A stretch of 64,000 nucleotides of DNA from Rhodanobacter denitrificans. GTDB lineage: Bacteria > Pseudomonadota > Gammaproteobacteria > Xanthomonadales > Rhodanobacteraceae. Position numbers and translations under genes: made by a program. The stretch is from NCBI GenBank assembly GCA_003241385.1, contig QFPO01000006.1, positions 175,065 through 239,064 of the forward strand. The letters are read 5' to 3'. This document shows, in pieces, positions 25,969 through 34,649 of this stretch. A model generated the notes under the pieces. It was not told the DNA's origin, made no database searches, and saw nothing but the letters and a program-made list of their open reading frames with translations. The stretch's first letter is position 1; every line of letters starts with the position of its first letter.

Positions 25969-26862
25969 TTACTGCGCCGGCTTGACGAACTTCAGCGTCA
26001 TGCGGTCGGACTCGCCGATCGCCTGGTACTTCTCGCGGTCGACGTCGCCGAGCGCGAGCGTCGGCGGCAGCGTCCACACACCCTTCTCGTAGTCCTTGGT
26101 GTCCTTCGGATTGGCGTTGATCTCGCTCTGCGCCGCGAGCTGGAAGCCCGCTTCGGTCGCCAGCCGGATCACGTAATCCTGCGGCAGATAGCCCGACTGG
26201 CGATCGGCGTCCAGATCGGTGCCGACCGCGGCGCGATGATCGACCACGCCGAGCGTGCCGCCGGTCTTGAGCACGTCGAAGAACGCCTTGAACATCGCCG
26301 GCGCGTTGTCGCGCCAGTTGTGCACGTTGCGGAACGTCAACACGACGTCGGCCGAACCGGCCGGGCCGAGCACCGGCGCGGCCGGGTCGAACTCGACGAC
26401 CTGGGTCTGGCCGTAGCGCTCGGCGTCGCCGGCCAGCTTCGCGCGGAACGCCTCGGCGCCGCGCTTGGCGTAGTCCGACGAGGCCGGTGCGGCGATCGCG
26501 GCCACGTATGTGCCTGAGTCCTTCAGCCACGGCGCGAGGATCTCGGTGTACCAGCCGCCGCCCGGCGTGATCTCGATGACCGTCTGGCCCGGCGCGATGC
26601 CGAAGAACGTCAGCGTTTCCTTCGGATGGCGCCAGGCGTCACGCGCCTTGTTGGCGTCCGAGCGCCAGGCCCCGCCGAGCGTCTCGTCGAGCCGGGTCGC
26701 GAACAGATCGTTCGCGCTGGCCGGCGGCGTGACCTGTGCGGGCTGGTCGGCAGCGGCGACCGGTGCCGGCGTGGACGCGGCCGGGGCCGGCGGTGATGCG
26801 GCGTCCTGGGAACAGGCGCCGAGGGCGAGCAGCGTCAGCGAAGCGAGGAGAAGGCGGTTCAT
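25969..26862 (-). CDS. Methyltransferase-like lipoprotein (COG4798 type)
   Basis: 297 residues. The signal peptide ends in the lipobox LGAC (Cys at residue 17) and is followed by a proline/alanine linker (~20-45). Residues ~70-290 resemble class I methyltransferase-like proteins of COG4798: APGQTVIEITPGGGWYTEIL is the nucleotide-binding glycine loop, and ADVVLTFRNVHNW and GGTLGVVDHRA follow in the usual order. A methyltransferase fold on an exported lipoprotein is odd since SAM is cytoplasmic, so the fold may serve another role. The gene stands upstream of rluE on the same strand. Confidence 0.82.
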   Translation of the reverse strand: MNRLLLASLTLLALGACSQDAASPPAPAASTPAPVAAADQPAQVTPPASANDLFATRLDETLGGAWRSDANKARDAWRHPKETLTFFGIAPGQTVIEITPGGGWYTEILAPWLKDSGTYVAAIAAPASSDYAKRGAEAFRAKLAGDAERYGQTQVVEFDPAAPVLGPAGSADVVLTFRNVHNWRDNAPAMFKAFFDVLKTGGTLGVVDHRAAVGTDLDADRQSGYLPQDYVIRLATEAGFQLAAQSEINANPKDTKDYEKGVWTLPPTLALGDVDREKYQAIGESDRMTLKFVKPAQ

Positions 26863-27114
26863 CGAAGCGCTCCAGATAGGGCAATGGGTCAGGGATGACC
26901 GTGGCGGGCGATGCGTCCGTCGGTCGGCCGTGGGAGAGCGAGTGTACCGGAACGCCGCGCGCCCCCCGACGCGGATGCGCGCTCGGCATCCGGATGCTGA
27001 CCGATTCAGTGAGCGGACAGCGCCAGCTCACCGCCGATTCATTGCCGGCGGTGTCCACTGGCGTCGCTCCGTTGCACATGCGGGGGCACTCCAAAAAATA
27101 TCGAGGAGAACGCC

Positions 27115-27282
27115 ATGCTTCATTACGCCGTCGTCTTTCTGGTGATCGCGCTGATTGCCGCCGTCCTCGGATTCGGCGGGATCGCCGGCGCCGCGGCGGG
27201 CATCGCCAAGATCCTGTTCGTAGTCTTCCTGGTGCTGTTCATCGTGTCGCTGTTCTTCGGCCGTCGCCGCCCGCCGGTCTGA
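27115..27282 (+). CDS. Small two-helix membrane protein, DUF1328 (YtjA) family
   Basis: 55 residues, too short for most ORF scans. The ATG has an AGGAGA ribosome site (27103-27108). Two hydrophobic helices (~3-24 and ~30-48) are linked by a glycine/alanine-rich turn (GFGGIAGAAAGIAKI), and the tail is basic (GRRRPP); this is the DUF1328 pattern. Members of the family are stress-linked inner-membrane peptides of unknown role. A clear terminator follows at 27308, so it is a single-gene unit. Confidence 0.88.
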   Translation: MLHYAVVFLVIALIAAVLGFGGIAGAAAGIAKILFVVFLVLFIVSLFFGRRRPPV

Positions 27283-27306
27283 CCGACGTATACCGATTCG
27301 TGTGAG

Positions 27307-27345
27307 ACGGGGCCTGCCATGCAGGCCCCGCTTGTTTGTCTTCTT
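27307..27345 (+). terminator. Intrinsic terminator of the DUF1328 gene
   Basis: A 10-bp stem (27308-27317 with 27321-27330) with loop CAT is followed by a T-rich tail (CTTGTTTGTCTTCTT). It lies 25 bases after the stop codon. Confidence 0.82.
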
Positions 27346-27621
27346 CCGTCTGCGGAGATGGTTTCGACGCTGCTCCGTGGCGGTTTTTTTCTTCGTGCGA
27401 TCTGGAGCTTTAGAAGCTCTAGGGTTTCGGTGTTGGTGTTGGCAAGGAGCGCTTACGACGCGAACGGGTCGGGTGCAGATGGATTTGCGCGTGTGGGTGA
27501 AGGAACCTTCTTTGGCGTTCGCTGGCCCGGCGGTCGTGATCAAATGATCTCGACCTGACTGCGCTCGCGGCCAGCAGTTCGACGCGCGTGGTCGAACGCC
27601 GTTGTGTGGAACGTATGACCG
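27346..27621. other. Intergenic region of low G+C with a short inverted repeat
   Basis: Between the DUF1328 terminator and the aceK stop lies a stretch clearly richer in A+T than the neighbouring genes, with a T7 run near 27385 and a 6-bp inverted repeat (GAGCTT-TAG-AAGCTC, near 27406-27420). An 81-codon frame crosses it but shows no recognisable product. It may be a remnant or a dispersed intergenic repeat. Confidence 0.4.
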
Positions 27622-29391
27622 TCAGTCGGCTGCGATGTCGCTGCCGTCGAGGTCGTTGTCGCCGGCCAGGCGCGCCGAGGGCGGATACGGGGGCACGTCG
27701 GCGTAGTCGCCGGCGGCGATGCCGTCCTGCACGCTCTGCCACCAGCGCGGATCGAAGATCTCGCCGTGCGCGGCGATCAGCGCCTGGCGCAGATCGGAGG
27801 GGATGCCGAGAAAACGTGGGAACTGCTCCGGAAAGACGTCGTTCTCGCGCACGGTCAGCCAGTCCTCGAGCGGCCGCGTCTCGTCTTCGTCGTCGGCCTC
27901 GGGCAGCGCGCGGAAGCGGCAGCTCTCGACCAGACACAGCTCGTCGTAGTCGTAGAAGATCGCGCGTCCGCCGCTGGTGATGCCGAAGTTCTTCAGCAGC
28001 AGATCGCCCGGGAAGATGTTGCTGCGCGCCAGGTCCTTGATCGCCTGGCCGTAGTCGAGCACCGCCGCGCGCGCCGCGTCCGGATCGGCCTCGCGCGCGT
28101 AGAGATTGAGCGGCCGCAGTCGGCGCTCGACGTAGCAGTGCGCGACGACCAGGTCCTCGCCGTCGACCGTCACGGTCTCGGCGCATTCGGCGAGCAGCTC
28201 CTCGAGCATCGGCGGATCGACCTGCGCGAGCGGAAAGCGCAGGTAGCGAAACTCCTGCGCGTCGACCAGGCGCCCGATGCGGTCGTAGCGGAACACCAGG
28301 CGGTACTTCTCCTCGACCTGGCGCCGGCCGATGTCCTTCGGGTAGGCGAAGCGGTCGCGGATCACCTTGAACACCAGCGGATAGTCGCGCGGCGTGAACA
28401 CCGCCATGACCATGCCGCGCTCGCCGTCGGCGCGCACCAGCCGCTCTTGCGGATGCGCGGCCAGATGGCGGAACAGGTGCCGGTAGCGCTCGGTCTTGCC
28501 CTGCTTGGCGCGGCCGAGCACGGTGTAGAGCTCCTCGATCGGCTTGTGCGGCATCAGGCCGTGCAGATAGACGACCGTATCGGTGACGGTCGGCAGGTCG
28601 GCGAGGAAGTAGCTGCGCGTGTAGCCGAACAGGGTCGAGATCTGCTGCCGGCGCGTCAGCACCGCGTCGGCGCGGATGCCCTCGGCCGTGCTGATCAGGG
28701 CGATCGCCAGCGGCAGCTCGGCGCGCTCGCCGAGCAGGCGGCCGACCAGATAGGCGCGCCGCTCGCGGAAGAACGGCGTCGGCAGCAGCTCGATCGCGAT
28801 CGCGGCGCCGCCGTCGTGCGCGCGCAGCTGCGCTTCGCACGCGGCCGCCACGCGCTTCGCGTCGGTCGCCGCGTCGGCATAGCCGCACGCGAACGGGACG
28901 TCGGCGAACACCTGCTCGATCGCCTCGGCCGGCGCCTCGCGCAGCCGATAGCGCGTACGCGCCGCGGCTTCGGCGACGTGCGCGGTCGATTCGCGGTCGA
29001 GCGCGACGAACTCGATGTCGGCGGCGACGCCGACGGTGTGGAAGAAGCGCCGCGACAGCGAGTTGAAGAACGTCTTGCTGAGTTCGCGATCCAGGTACGG
29101 TGCCACCTGCAGCTCGAACGCGTCGCGGATGTGTCGCCACAGCGGGCGCGAGCGCACGCGTTCGTCGAGCAGCAGTTCGAGCCGGCCGAGCGTCTCGGCC
29201 AGGCATTCCTCGTACAGATCCAGACGCCAGACCGTGTCGATCTGCGCCTGCCGCCAGCTGCGCCGCTCGAACCAGCGCTTGGCGCGCCGCGTGATGTCCG
29301 AGAAACGCGCGTTGTAGTCGAGGAACGCATCGAGGATCAGCGCCGCCGCGCGCGCGGGCGTGCCGGTGGCATCGGTGGGCGCCTGGCTCAT
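27622..29391 (-). CDS. aceK: Isocitrate dehydrogenase kinase/phosphatase
   Basis: 589 residues, full length for AceK. It phosphorylates and dephosphorylates isocitrate dehydrogenase to divert carbon into the glyoxylate shunt. The N-terminal regulatory half (~1-320) contains RAKRWFERRSWRQAQIDT; the kinase-like half has MAVFTPRDYPLVFKVIRDRF with the ATP-binding Lys (~335) and the NFGITSGGRAIFYDYDEL metal/catalytic loop (~470-490). The ATG at 29391 is the family start. Its substrate gene icd is the next gene upstream on the same strand, instead of aceBA as in enterics. Confidence 0.95.
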   Translation of the reverse strand: MSQAPTDATGTPARAAALILDAFLDYNARFSDITRRAKRWFERRSWRQAQIDTVWRLDLYEECLAETLGRLELLLDERVRSRPLWRHIRDAFELQVAPYLDRELSKTFFNSLSRRFFHTVGVAADIEFVALDRESTAHVAEAAARTRYRLREAPAEAIEQVFADVPFACGYADAATDAKRVAAACEAQLRAHDGGAAIAIELLPTPFFRERRAYLVGRLLGERAELPLAIALISTAEGIRADAVLTRRQQISTLFGYTRSYFLADLPTVTDTVVYLHGLMPHKPIEELYTVLGRAKQGKTERYRHLFRHLAAHPQERLVRADGERGMVMAVFTPRDYPLVFKVIRDRFAYPKDIGRRQVEEKYRLVFRYDRIGRLVDAQEFRYLRFPLAQVDPPMLEELLAECAETVTVDGEDLVVAHCYVERRLRPLNLYAREADPDAARAAVLDYGQAIKDLARSNIFPGDLLLKNFGITSGGRAIFYDYDELCLVESCRFRALPEADDEDETRPLEDWLTVRENDVFPEQFPRFLGIPSDLRQALIAAHGEIFDPRWWQSVQDGIAAGDYADVPPYPPSARLAGDNDLDGSDIAAD

Positions 29392-29576
29392 CGTCGGAGG
29401 CCTCCGCGTCGGGTCCGGCTGCCGGGTGGCTGCCGTGCGCGGCAGTCTAGAACGTCCGCCCGGCATTGCGGTGGTGCGCGAGCCGCCGCGGGGGCGTCCC
29501 GGTCCTGTCGGCGAGCGCTCGCCTGGCCGGCCGGTCGCGCCGGAGCAGGACGCATAAGACCTCAGCGCCGGAAACG

Positions 29577-29602
29577 AAGAGGCCGCCCGCGGGCGGCCTC
29601 TT
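29577..29602 (-). terminator. Palindrome downstream of icd
   Basis: A 26-base perfect palindrome (12 bp on each side of a GC centre) starts 22 bases after the icd stop. On the minus strand it is followed by CGTTTC, a weak T-tail. It probably separates icd from aceK at least partly. Confidence 0.6.
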
Positions 29603-29624
29603 CGGACGGCTCAGCGGCGAGCGA

Positions 29625-30884
29625 TCACAGATGCTTGATCAGCTCGTCGGCGAATTCCGAGCACTTGACCTCGGTCGCGCCTTCCATCAGGCGCGCGAAG
29701 TCGTAGGTGACCTTCTTCGAGCCGATCGCCTTGTCCATCGCGGCGATGATCGCGTCGGCCGCCTCGGTCCAGCCCATGTAGCGCAGCATCATCTCGCCGG
29801 ACAGGATCACCGAACCCGGATTGACCTTGTCCAGGCCCGCGTACTTCGGCGCGGTGCCGTGCGTCGCCTCGAACACGGCGTGGCCGGTCACGTAGTTGAC
29901 GTTGCCGCCCGGCGCGATGCCGATGCCGCCGACCTGCGCGGCCAGCGCGTCGGACAGGTAGTCGCCGTTGAGGTTCAGCGTGGCGACCACGTCGTACTCG
30001 GCCGGACGCAGCAGAATCTGCTGCAGGAACGCATCGGCGATCGCATCCTTGATCACGATCTCCTTGCCGGTCTTGGGGTTCTTGAGCGTGCACCACGGGC
30101 CGCCGTCGAGCTCGACCGCGCCGAACTCGCGCTGCGCCAGCGCGTAGCCCCAGTCGCGGAAGCCGCCCTCGGTGAACTTCATGATGTTGCCCTTGTGCAC
30201 GAGCGTCACCGACTTGCGGTCGTTGTCGATCGCGTACTGGATCGCCGCGCGCACGAGGCGCTCGGTGCCGTCCTTCGACACCGGCTTGATGCCGAAGCCG
30301 GAGGTCTCCGGGAAGCGGATTTTCTTGTAGCGGTCCGGGAAGTTCTCCTTCAGCAGCGCCGCGAACTTCTTCGCGTCGTCGGTGCCCTCCTGGAATTCGA
30401 TGCCGGCGTAGATGTCCTCGGTGTTCTCGCGGTAGATCGTCATGTCGACCTTGGACGGATCGCGCACCGGCGAGGGCACGCCCTTGAACCAGCGCACCGG
30501 ACGCACGCAGGCGTACAGGTCCAGCATCTGGCGCAGCGCGACGTTGAGCGAGCGGATGCCGCCGCCGACCGGCGTCGTCAGCGGACCCTTGATCGAGACC
30601 AGATAGTCGCGGCACGCGGCGACCGTCGCGTCCGGCAGCCAGGTACCGAACTCGTTGAACGACTTCTCGCCGGCGTAGACCTCGAGCCAGTGGATCTTGC
30701 GCGCGCCGCCGTAGGCCTTGGCGACCGCGGCGTCGAGCACGCGCACCGAGGCGGCCCAGATGTCCGGACCGGTGCCGTCGCCTTCGATGAACGGGATGAT
30801 CGGATTGTTCGGGACGGTCAGGACGCCGTCGGCGATCGTGATCTTGGCGCCGTCGGCCGGCGGCGTGAGGGTGGGTTCTGCCAT
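29625..30884 (-). CDS. icd: NADP-dependent isocitrate dehydrogenase
   Basis: 419 residues, the E. coli Icd type. It makes 2-oxoglutarate and NADPH from isocitrate in the TCA cycle. Visible: IPFIEGDGTGPDIW near the N-terminus, the regulatory serine S112 in GGGIRSLNVALRQ (the site AceK phosphorylates), the substrate arginines around YACVRPVRWF, YRENTEDIYAG, and NLNGDYLSDALAAQVGG plus the cofactor-site stretch ATHGTAPKYAG. The ATG at 30884 has a GGAGG ribosome site. The aceK gene lies directly downstream. Confidence 0.97.
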   Translation of the reverse strand: MAEPTLTPPADGAKITIADGVLTVPNNPIIPFIEGDGTGPDIWAASVRVLDAAVAKAYGGARKIHWLEVYAGEKSFNEFGTWLPDATVAACRDYLVSIKGPLTTPVGGGIRSLNVALRQMLDLYACVRPVRWFKGVPSPVRDPSKVDMTIYRENTEDIYAGIEFQEGTDDAKKFAALLKENFPDRYKKIRFPETSGFGIKPVSKDGTERLVRAAIQYAIDNDRKSVTLVHKGNIMKFTEGGFRDWGYALAQREFGAVELDGGPWCTLKNPKTGKEIVIKDAIADAFLQQILLRPAEYDVVATLNLNGDYLSDALAAQVGGIGIAPGGNVNYVTGHAVFEATHGTAPKYAGLDKVNPGSVILSGEMMLRYMGWTEAADAIIAAMDKAIGSKKVTYDFARLMEGATEVKCSEFADELIKHL

Positions 30885-31079
30885 GGATTCCTCCAGAGGA
30901 TGACGGCGCCGGCGGCAGGCGGAGCGCACAGGGACTGTTGCGGATGCGGATAGCCGCCCATTGTCGCCGGAACGGCCCGTGCACGCCACGGGCGACGCGC
31001 GCGGCGGCGATGCGCGAGGACCGATGACGGACGTCGGGCCGGCTCGTGCGACAATCAACGGTTTCCCCGGAGCAACGGC

Positions 31080-34000
31080 TTGGTGGATACGGCGGCACTG
31101 CAGCGGATTCTGGCTCAGGGCGGATGGCGCGAGCGCTTCGATCCGGGCGCGCTGCAGCGCGGCAATGCCTATTTCCGCAACGGGCGGCTGCGTGCGCTGG
31201 CGTATCGGCCGCGCGAGGGCGGCGGCCGGCTCGAAGCCGAGGTCCGCGGTCAGCACGGCAACGTCTATCGCACCGTCGTCTCGCTGACCGGCCACGCCGA
31301 CGCCGGCGACTGGCTTTGCCAGTGCGACTGCCCGGTCACCTACGACTGCAAGCACGCAGTCGCCACGCTGCTCTATGCCGAGCGGCGTCCGCCGTCGAGC
31401 TGGCCGGCGCTGACGCCCGTGCCGTCGACGTCGCCGCCGGCGGCGAAGGCCGCCGCCGCAGCGGCGCCGTCGCCGGTGCCGGCGCCCACCGACGAGAGCG
31501 ACTGGGCGCGCTGGCTGAGCCGGCTCGAGACCATCGACGAAGACCATGCCGCAGCGGTCGCCGAGCCGGGACGCGTGTTCGCGTTGCTGCTGCGCGGCGT
31601 ACCGGGCGCGCAACAGCCGCGCCTGGAAGCCGCACCGGTCTGGCTGCGTCCGGCCAAGAGCCGCAGCAGCGGTCTGGTCGACCCGCAGCCGCTGGTGGTG
31701 GACGTCGGCGGTCCGGTGCCGGCGCCGGACGGCGGCTGGCCGGTGGCCGACGCGGTCGCGCTCGGTCTGCTGCTCGGCCGCGCCGAGGGCCGCCACGGCC
31801 CGTTCGTGCCGATCGATACGCGCGCGCTCGAGCAGGCGCTGGCCGAGCTCGCGCGGCGCCATCGCGTCTATCTGGACAAGCCGGCCAATGGTGCCTGGAC
31901 GCTGGCCGAGCCGGTCAAGCCGTTACTGGCCTGGAAGGATCTGGCCGACGGCAGCCAGGTGCTCGACATCGGCATCGAGGCGCCCGAACCGGCCACGCTG
32001 CTGCGCGGCGCGGGACTCTGGTACTTCCTGCACGACGCGCATCGTTTCGGCCTGGTGCAGGCATCGCCGGCCTGGGTCGATCTGGTGCAGGGCGCGCCGC
32101 GCGTCGCGCCCGAGAACGCCGAGACCGTGCGCCGCACGCTCGGCGCGCGCAGCGCCGCCGCGGCCCTGCCGGCACCGACCGTGCGCGCCCTGCGCCGCAT
32201 CGAGGCCACGCCGGTCGCCGAGCTGACGCTGCGCATGGTCGAGGTGCCGTGGCGCCAGGCATTCCGGCTGCGCATGGTCAGCGCCGGCTGCGCGCGGCTC
32301 GCGTTCGATTACGGTGGGGTCCGCGTCGCGCCGGCCGCCGCCGCGACGACGCGCCTGCTGCACGAGGGCGAACTGGTCGAGATTCAGCGCGACCGCACCT
32401 ACGAGCGCCAGATCCTCGACCTGCTCGAGCAGATCGGCTTGGTCGAGGCCGACCTTCCGGCCGCGGCCGATGCGAATCCGCCCGCGCCGGCCGATTTCCT
32501 GCTGCAGCCGGCCGAGCAGCGCCCGCCGCTCGCGCCCGATGCGTGGAAGCCGGTCGTCAAGCAACTCGTCGAGCAGGGCGTGCACGTGATTTACGCGCAG
32601 GGCTTTCCGCGCGACGAACTGCTCGACATCGACGACTGGCACGCCGATCTCGCCGAGACCGGTACGCCGTGGTTCGATGTCGCGCTCGGCATCGACGTCG
32701 GCGGCGAGCGCGTCGATCTGCTGCCGATCCTGCGGCGCCTGCTGACCGATCCGCGCTTCTCGCTGGCGCCGCGCCGCGGCGAGCGGCGAGACGCGGCGCT
32801 GCGCGTGCCGATCGACGAGCGGCGCAGCGTCGAGCTGCCGCTGGCGCGCGTGCGCGCGCTGGTCGGGCCGCTGCTCGAATGGATCGACGCCGATCGCGGC
32901 GAGCGCCTGAGCGTGCACCGCAGCGCGGCGGCCAGCCTGATCGTGGCCGGCGACGAGGCCGGACTGCACTGGGCCGGCGGCGACCGTCTGCGCGCCAATC
33001 GCGATGCGCTGACCGCAGCCCGCCGCGCGGTCGAACCGCCGGCCGGACTGCAGGCCGTGCTGCGCGAGTATCAGCGCGAAGGCCTGGCCTGGCTCGGCTT
33101 CCTCGCCGATGCCGGACTCGGCGGCGTGCTCGCCGACGACATGGGCCTCGGCAAGACCGTGCAGGTGCTCGCGCATCTGCTCGACGAAAAGGCACGCGGC
33201 CGTCTCGACGCGCCGGCTCTGGTGATCGCGCCGACCAGCCTGATCGGCAACTGGCAGGACGAGGCGCACCGGTTCGCGCCGTCGCTCTCGGTGCTGACGC
33301 TGCACGGCGCCGGCCGCGCGCGCGCGTTCGATGCGATCGCCGGCCACGATCTGGTCATCACGACCTATCCGCTGCTGCCGCGCGACCGCGAGCGCCTGAC
33401 CGCGACCGCGTTCGCGCTGGTGATCCTCGACGAGGCGCAGTCGGTCAAGAACGCGCGCAGCCAGGCCGCTCAGGTCGTGCGCGAGATTCCGGCGCGGCGC
33501 CGGCTGGCGATGACCGGCACGCCGCTGGAGAATCATCTGGGCGAGCTGTGGGCGCTGTTCGACGCGGTCGAGCCGGGCCTGCTCGGCAGCGAGCGGCAGT
33601 TCGCGCGTTTCTATCGCGTGCCGATCGAGAAGCACGGCGACGCCGATCGCAGTCAGCGCCTGTCGCGGCGCATCGCGCCGCTGCTGCTGCGCCGACGCAA
33701 GGAAGACGTGCTGACCGAGCTGCCGGAGAAGACCGAGATCGTGCAGCGGCTCGAGCTCGAAGGCGCCCAGCGCGAGCTCTACGAAACCCTGCGCCTGGCC
33801 CAGCACGAGCGCGTCCGCGAAGCGATGCGCGAGCGCGGTCTCGCGCAGTCGGGCATCGTCGTGATCGACGCACTGCTGAAGCTGCGCCAGGTCTGCTGCG
33901 ATCCGCGTCTGGTCAAGCTCGACAGCGCGCGCCGCACCGAGGATTCGGCCAAGCTCGAGGCCCTGCTCGAACGGCTCGACACGCTGATCGGCGAGGGCCG

Positions 34001-34469
34001 GCGCGTGCTGGTGTTCTCGCAGTTCGCGCAGATGCTGGCGCTGATCGCCGAGGCGCTCGACGCACGCGGCGTCGGCCATCTGATGCTGACCGGCCAGACG
34101 CCCGGCGGCGCCCGCGCCGATCTGGTCCGCCGCTTCCAGGACGGCGACGCGCCGGTGTTCCTGATCAGCCTCAAGGCCGGCGGTACCGGCCTCAACCTGA
34201 CCGCCGCCGACGCCGTGATCCACTACGACCCGTGGTGGAATCCGGCGGTCGAGGCGCAGGCCACCGACCGCGCGCATCGCCTCGGCCAGGACAAGCCGGT
34301 CTTCGTCTACAAGCTGATCTGCGCCGGCACGGTGGAGGAGAAGATCCAGGCTTTGCAGGCGCGCAAGGCCGGCCTGGCCGATGCCGTGCTCGAAGGCACC
34401 GGCACCGGCGCGCTGCATCTGGACGAATCGGATCTGGCCGAGCTGTTCGCGCCGCTGGCGCCCGAGTGA
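31080..34469 (+). CDS. SWIM zinc-finger SNF2-family helicase
   Basis: 1129 residues. A SWIM finger sits at ~80-92 (CQCDCPVTYDCKHAV, C-x-C...C-x-H). A long unassigned middle (~115-640) follows, including an SNF2-associated domain. The ATPase has Walker A DDMGLGKT (~686), the DEAQ box VILDEAQS (~781; Q instead of the common H), TGTPLENH, and the C-terminal lobe with SLKAGGTGLNLTAAD and TDRAHRLGQ (~1062). Such proteins translocate on double-stranded DNA and are common in proteobacteria. The start is TTG 31080 (GGAG seven bases upstream) or GTG 31083. A GACAAT -10-like box lies at 31050. Confidence 0.92.
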   Translation: MVDTAALQRILAQGGWRERFDPGALQRGNAYFRNGRLRALAYRPREGGGRLEAEVRGQHGNVYRTVVSLTGHADAGDWLCQCDCPVTYDCKHAVATLLYAERRPPSSWPALTPVPSTSPPAAKAAAAAAPSPVPAPTDESDWARWLSRLETIDEDHAAAVAEPGRVFALLLRGVPGAQQPRLEAAPVWLRPAKSRSSGLVDPQPLVVDVGGPVPAPDGGWPVADAVALGLLLGRAEGRHGPFVPIDTRALEQALAELARRHRVYLDKPANGAWTLAEPVKPLLAWKDLADGSQVLDIGIEAPEPATLLRGAGLWYFLHDAHRFGLVQASPAWVDLVQGAPRVAPENAETVRRTLGARSAAAALPAPTVRALRRIEATPVAELTLRMVEVPWRQAFRLRMVSAGCARLAFDYGGVRVAPAAAATTRLLHEGELVEIQRDRTYERQILDLLEQIGLVEADLPAAADANPPAPADFLLQPAEQRPPLAPDAWKPVVKQLVEQGVHVIYAQGFPRDELLDIDDWHADLAETGTPWFDVALGIDVGGERVDLLPILRRLLTDPRFSLAPRRGERRDAALRVPIDERRSVELPLARVRALVGPLLEWIDADRGERLSVHRSAAASLIVAGDEAGLHWAGGDRLRANRDALTAARRAVEPPAGLQAVLREYQREGLAWLGFLADAGLGGVLADDMGLGKTVQVLAHLLDEKARGRLDAPALVIAPTSLIGNWQDEAHRFAPSLSVLTLHGAGRARAFDAIAGHDLVITTYPLLPRDRERLTATAFALVILDEAQSVKNARSQAAQVVREIPARRRLAMTGTPLENHLGELWALFDAVEPGLLGSERQFARFYRVPIEKHGDADRSQRLSRRIAPLLLRRRKEDVLTELPEKTEIVQRLELEGAQRELYETLRLAQHERVREAMRERGLAQSGIVVIDALLKLRQVCCDPRLVKLDSARRTEDSAKLEALLERLDTLIGEGRRVLVFSQFAQMLALIAEALDARGVGHLMLTGQTPGGARADLVRRFQDGDAPVFLISLKAGGTGLNLTAADAVIHYDPWWNPAVEAQATDRAHRLGQDKPVFVYKLICAGTVEEKIQALQARKAGLADAVLEGTGTGALHLDESDLAELFAPLAPE

Positions 34470-34608
34470 CGATGCGCGGCGATCGGCTGGGGCGGGGCGC
34501 GCTCGGATCCGCATCGCGAGCGCGCTCGCCGCCACCGGGGCGCACTCGTGCAGCGGGCGCGTCGGGATGCGAATCGCGCTGTGAACGCGCCGATGCCGGA
34601 CCGCTCGA

Positions 34609-34641
34609 CCGGGTCGGCGGCACACCCTGCCGCCGACCCGG
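34609..34641 (-). terminator. Hairpin after the S53 protease gene
   Basis: A perfect 12-bp stem (34609-34620 with 34630-34641) with a 9-base loop lies eight bases after the S53 stop, between convergent genes. No T-run follows on either strand. Confidence 0.5.
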
Positions 34642-34649
34642 CTGCCCGC

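Noticed and set aside
27302..27547. 81-codon plus frame after the DUF1328 gene
   Set aside because: It begins inside the terminator hairpin and has no recognisable product.
31080..34469. SNF2 helicase as part of a DISARM-like defence system
   Set aside because: No methyltransferase, phospholipase D or DUF1998 genes accompany it; it is a stand-alone SWIM-SNF2 of common type.
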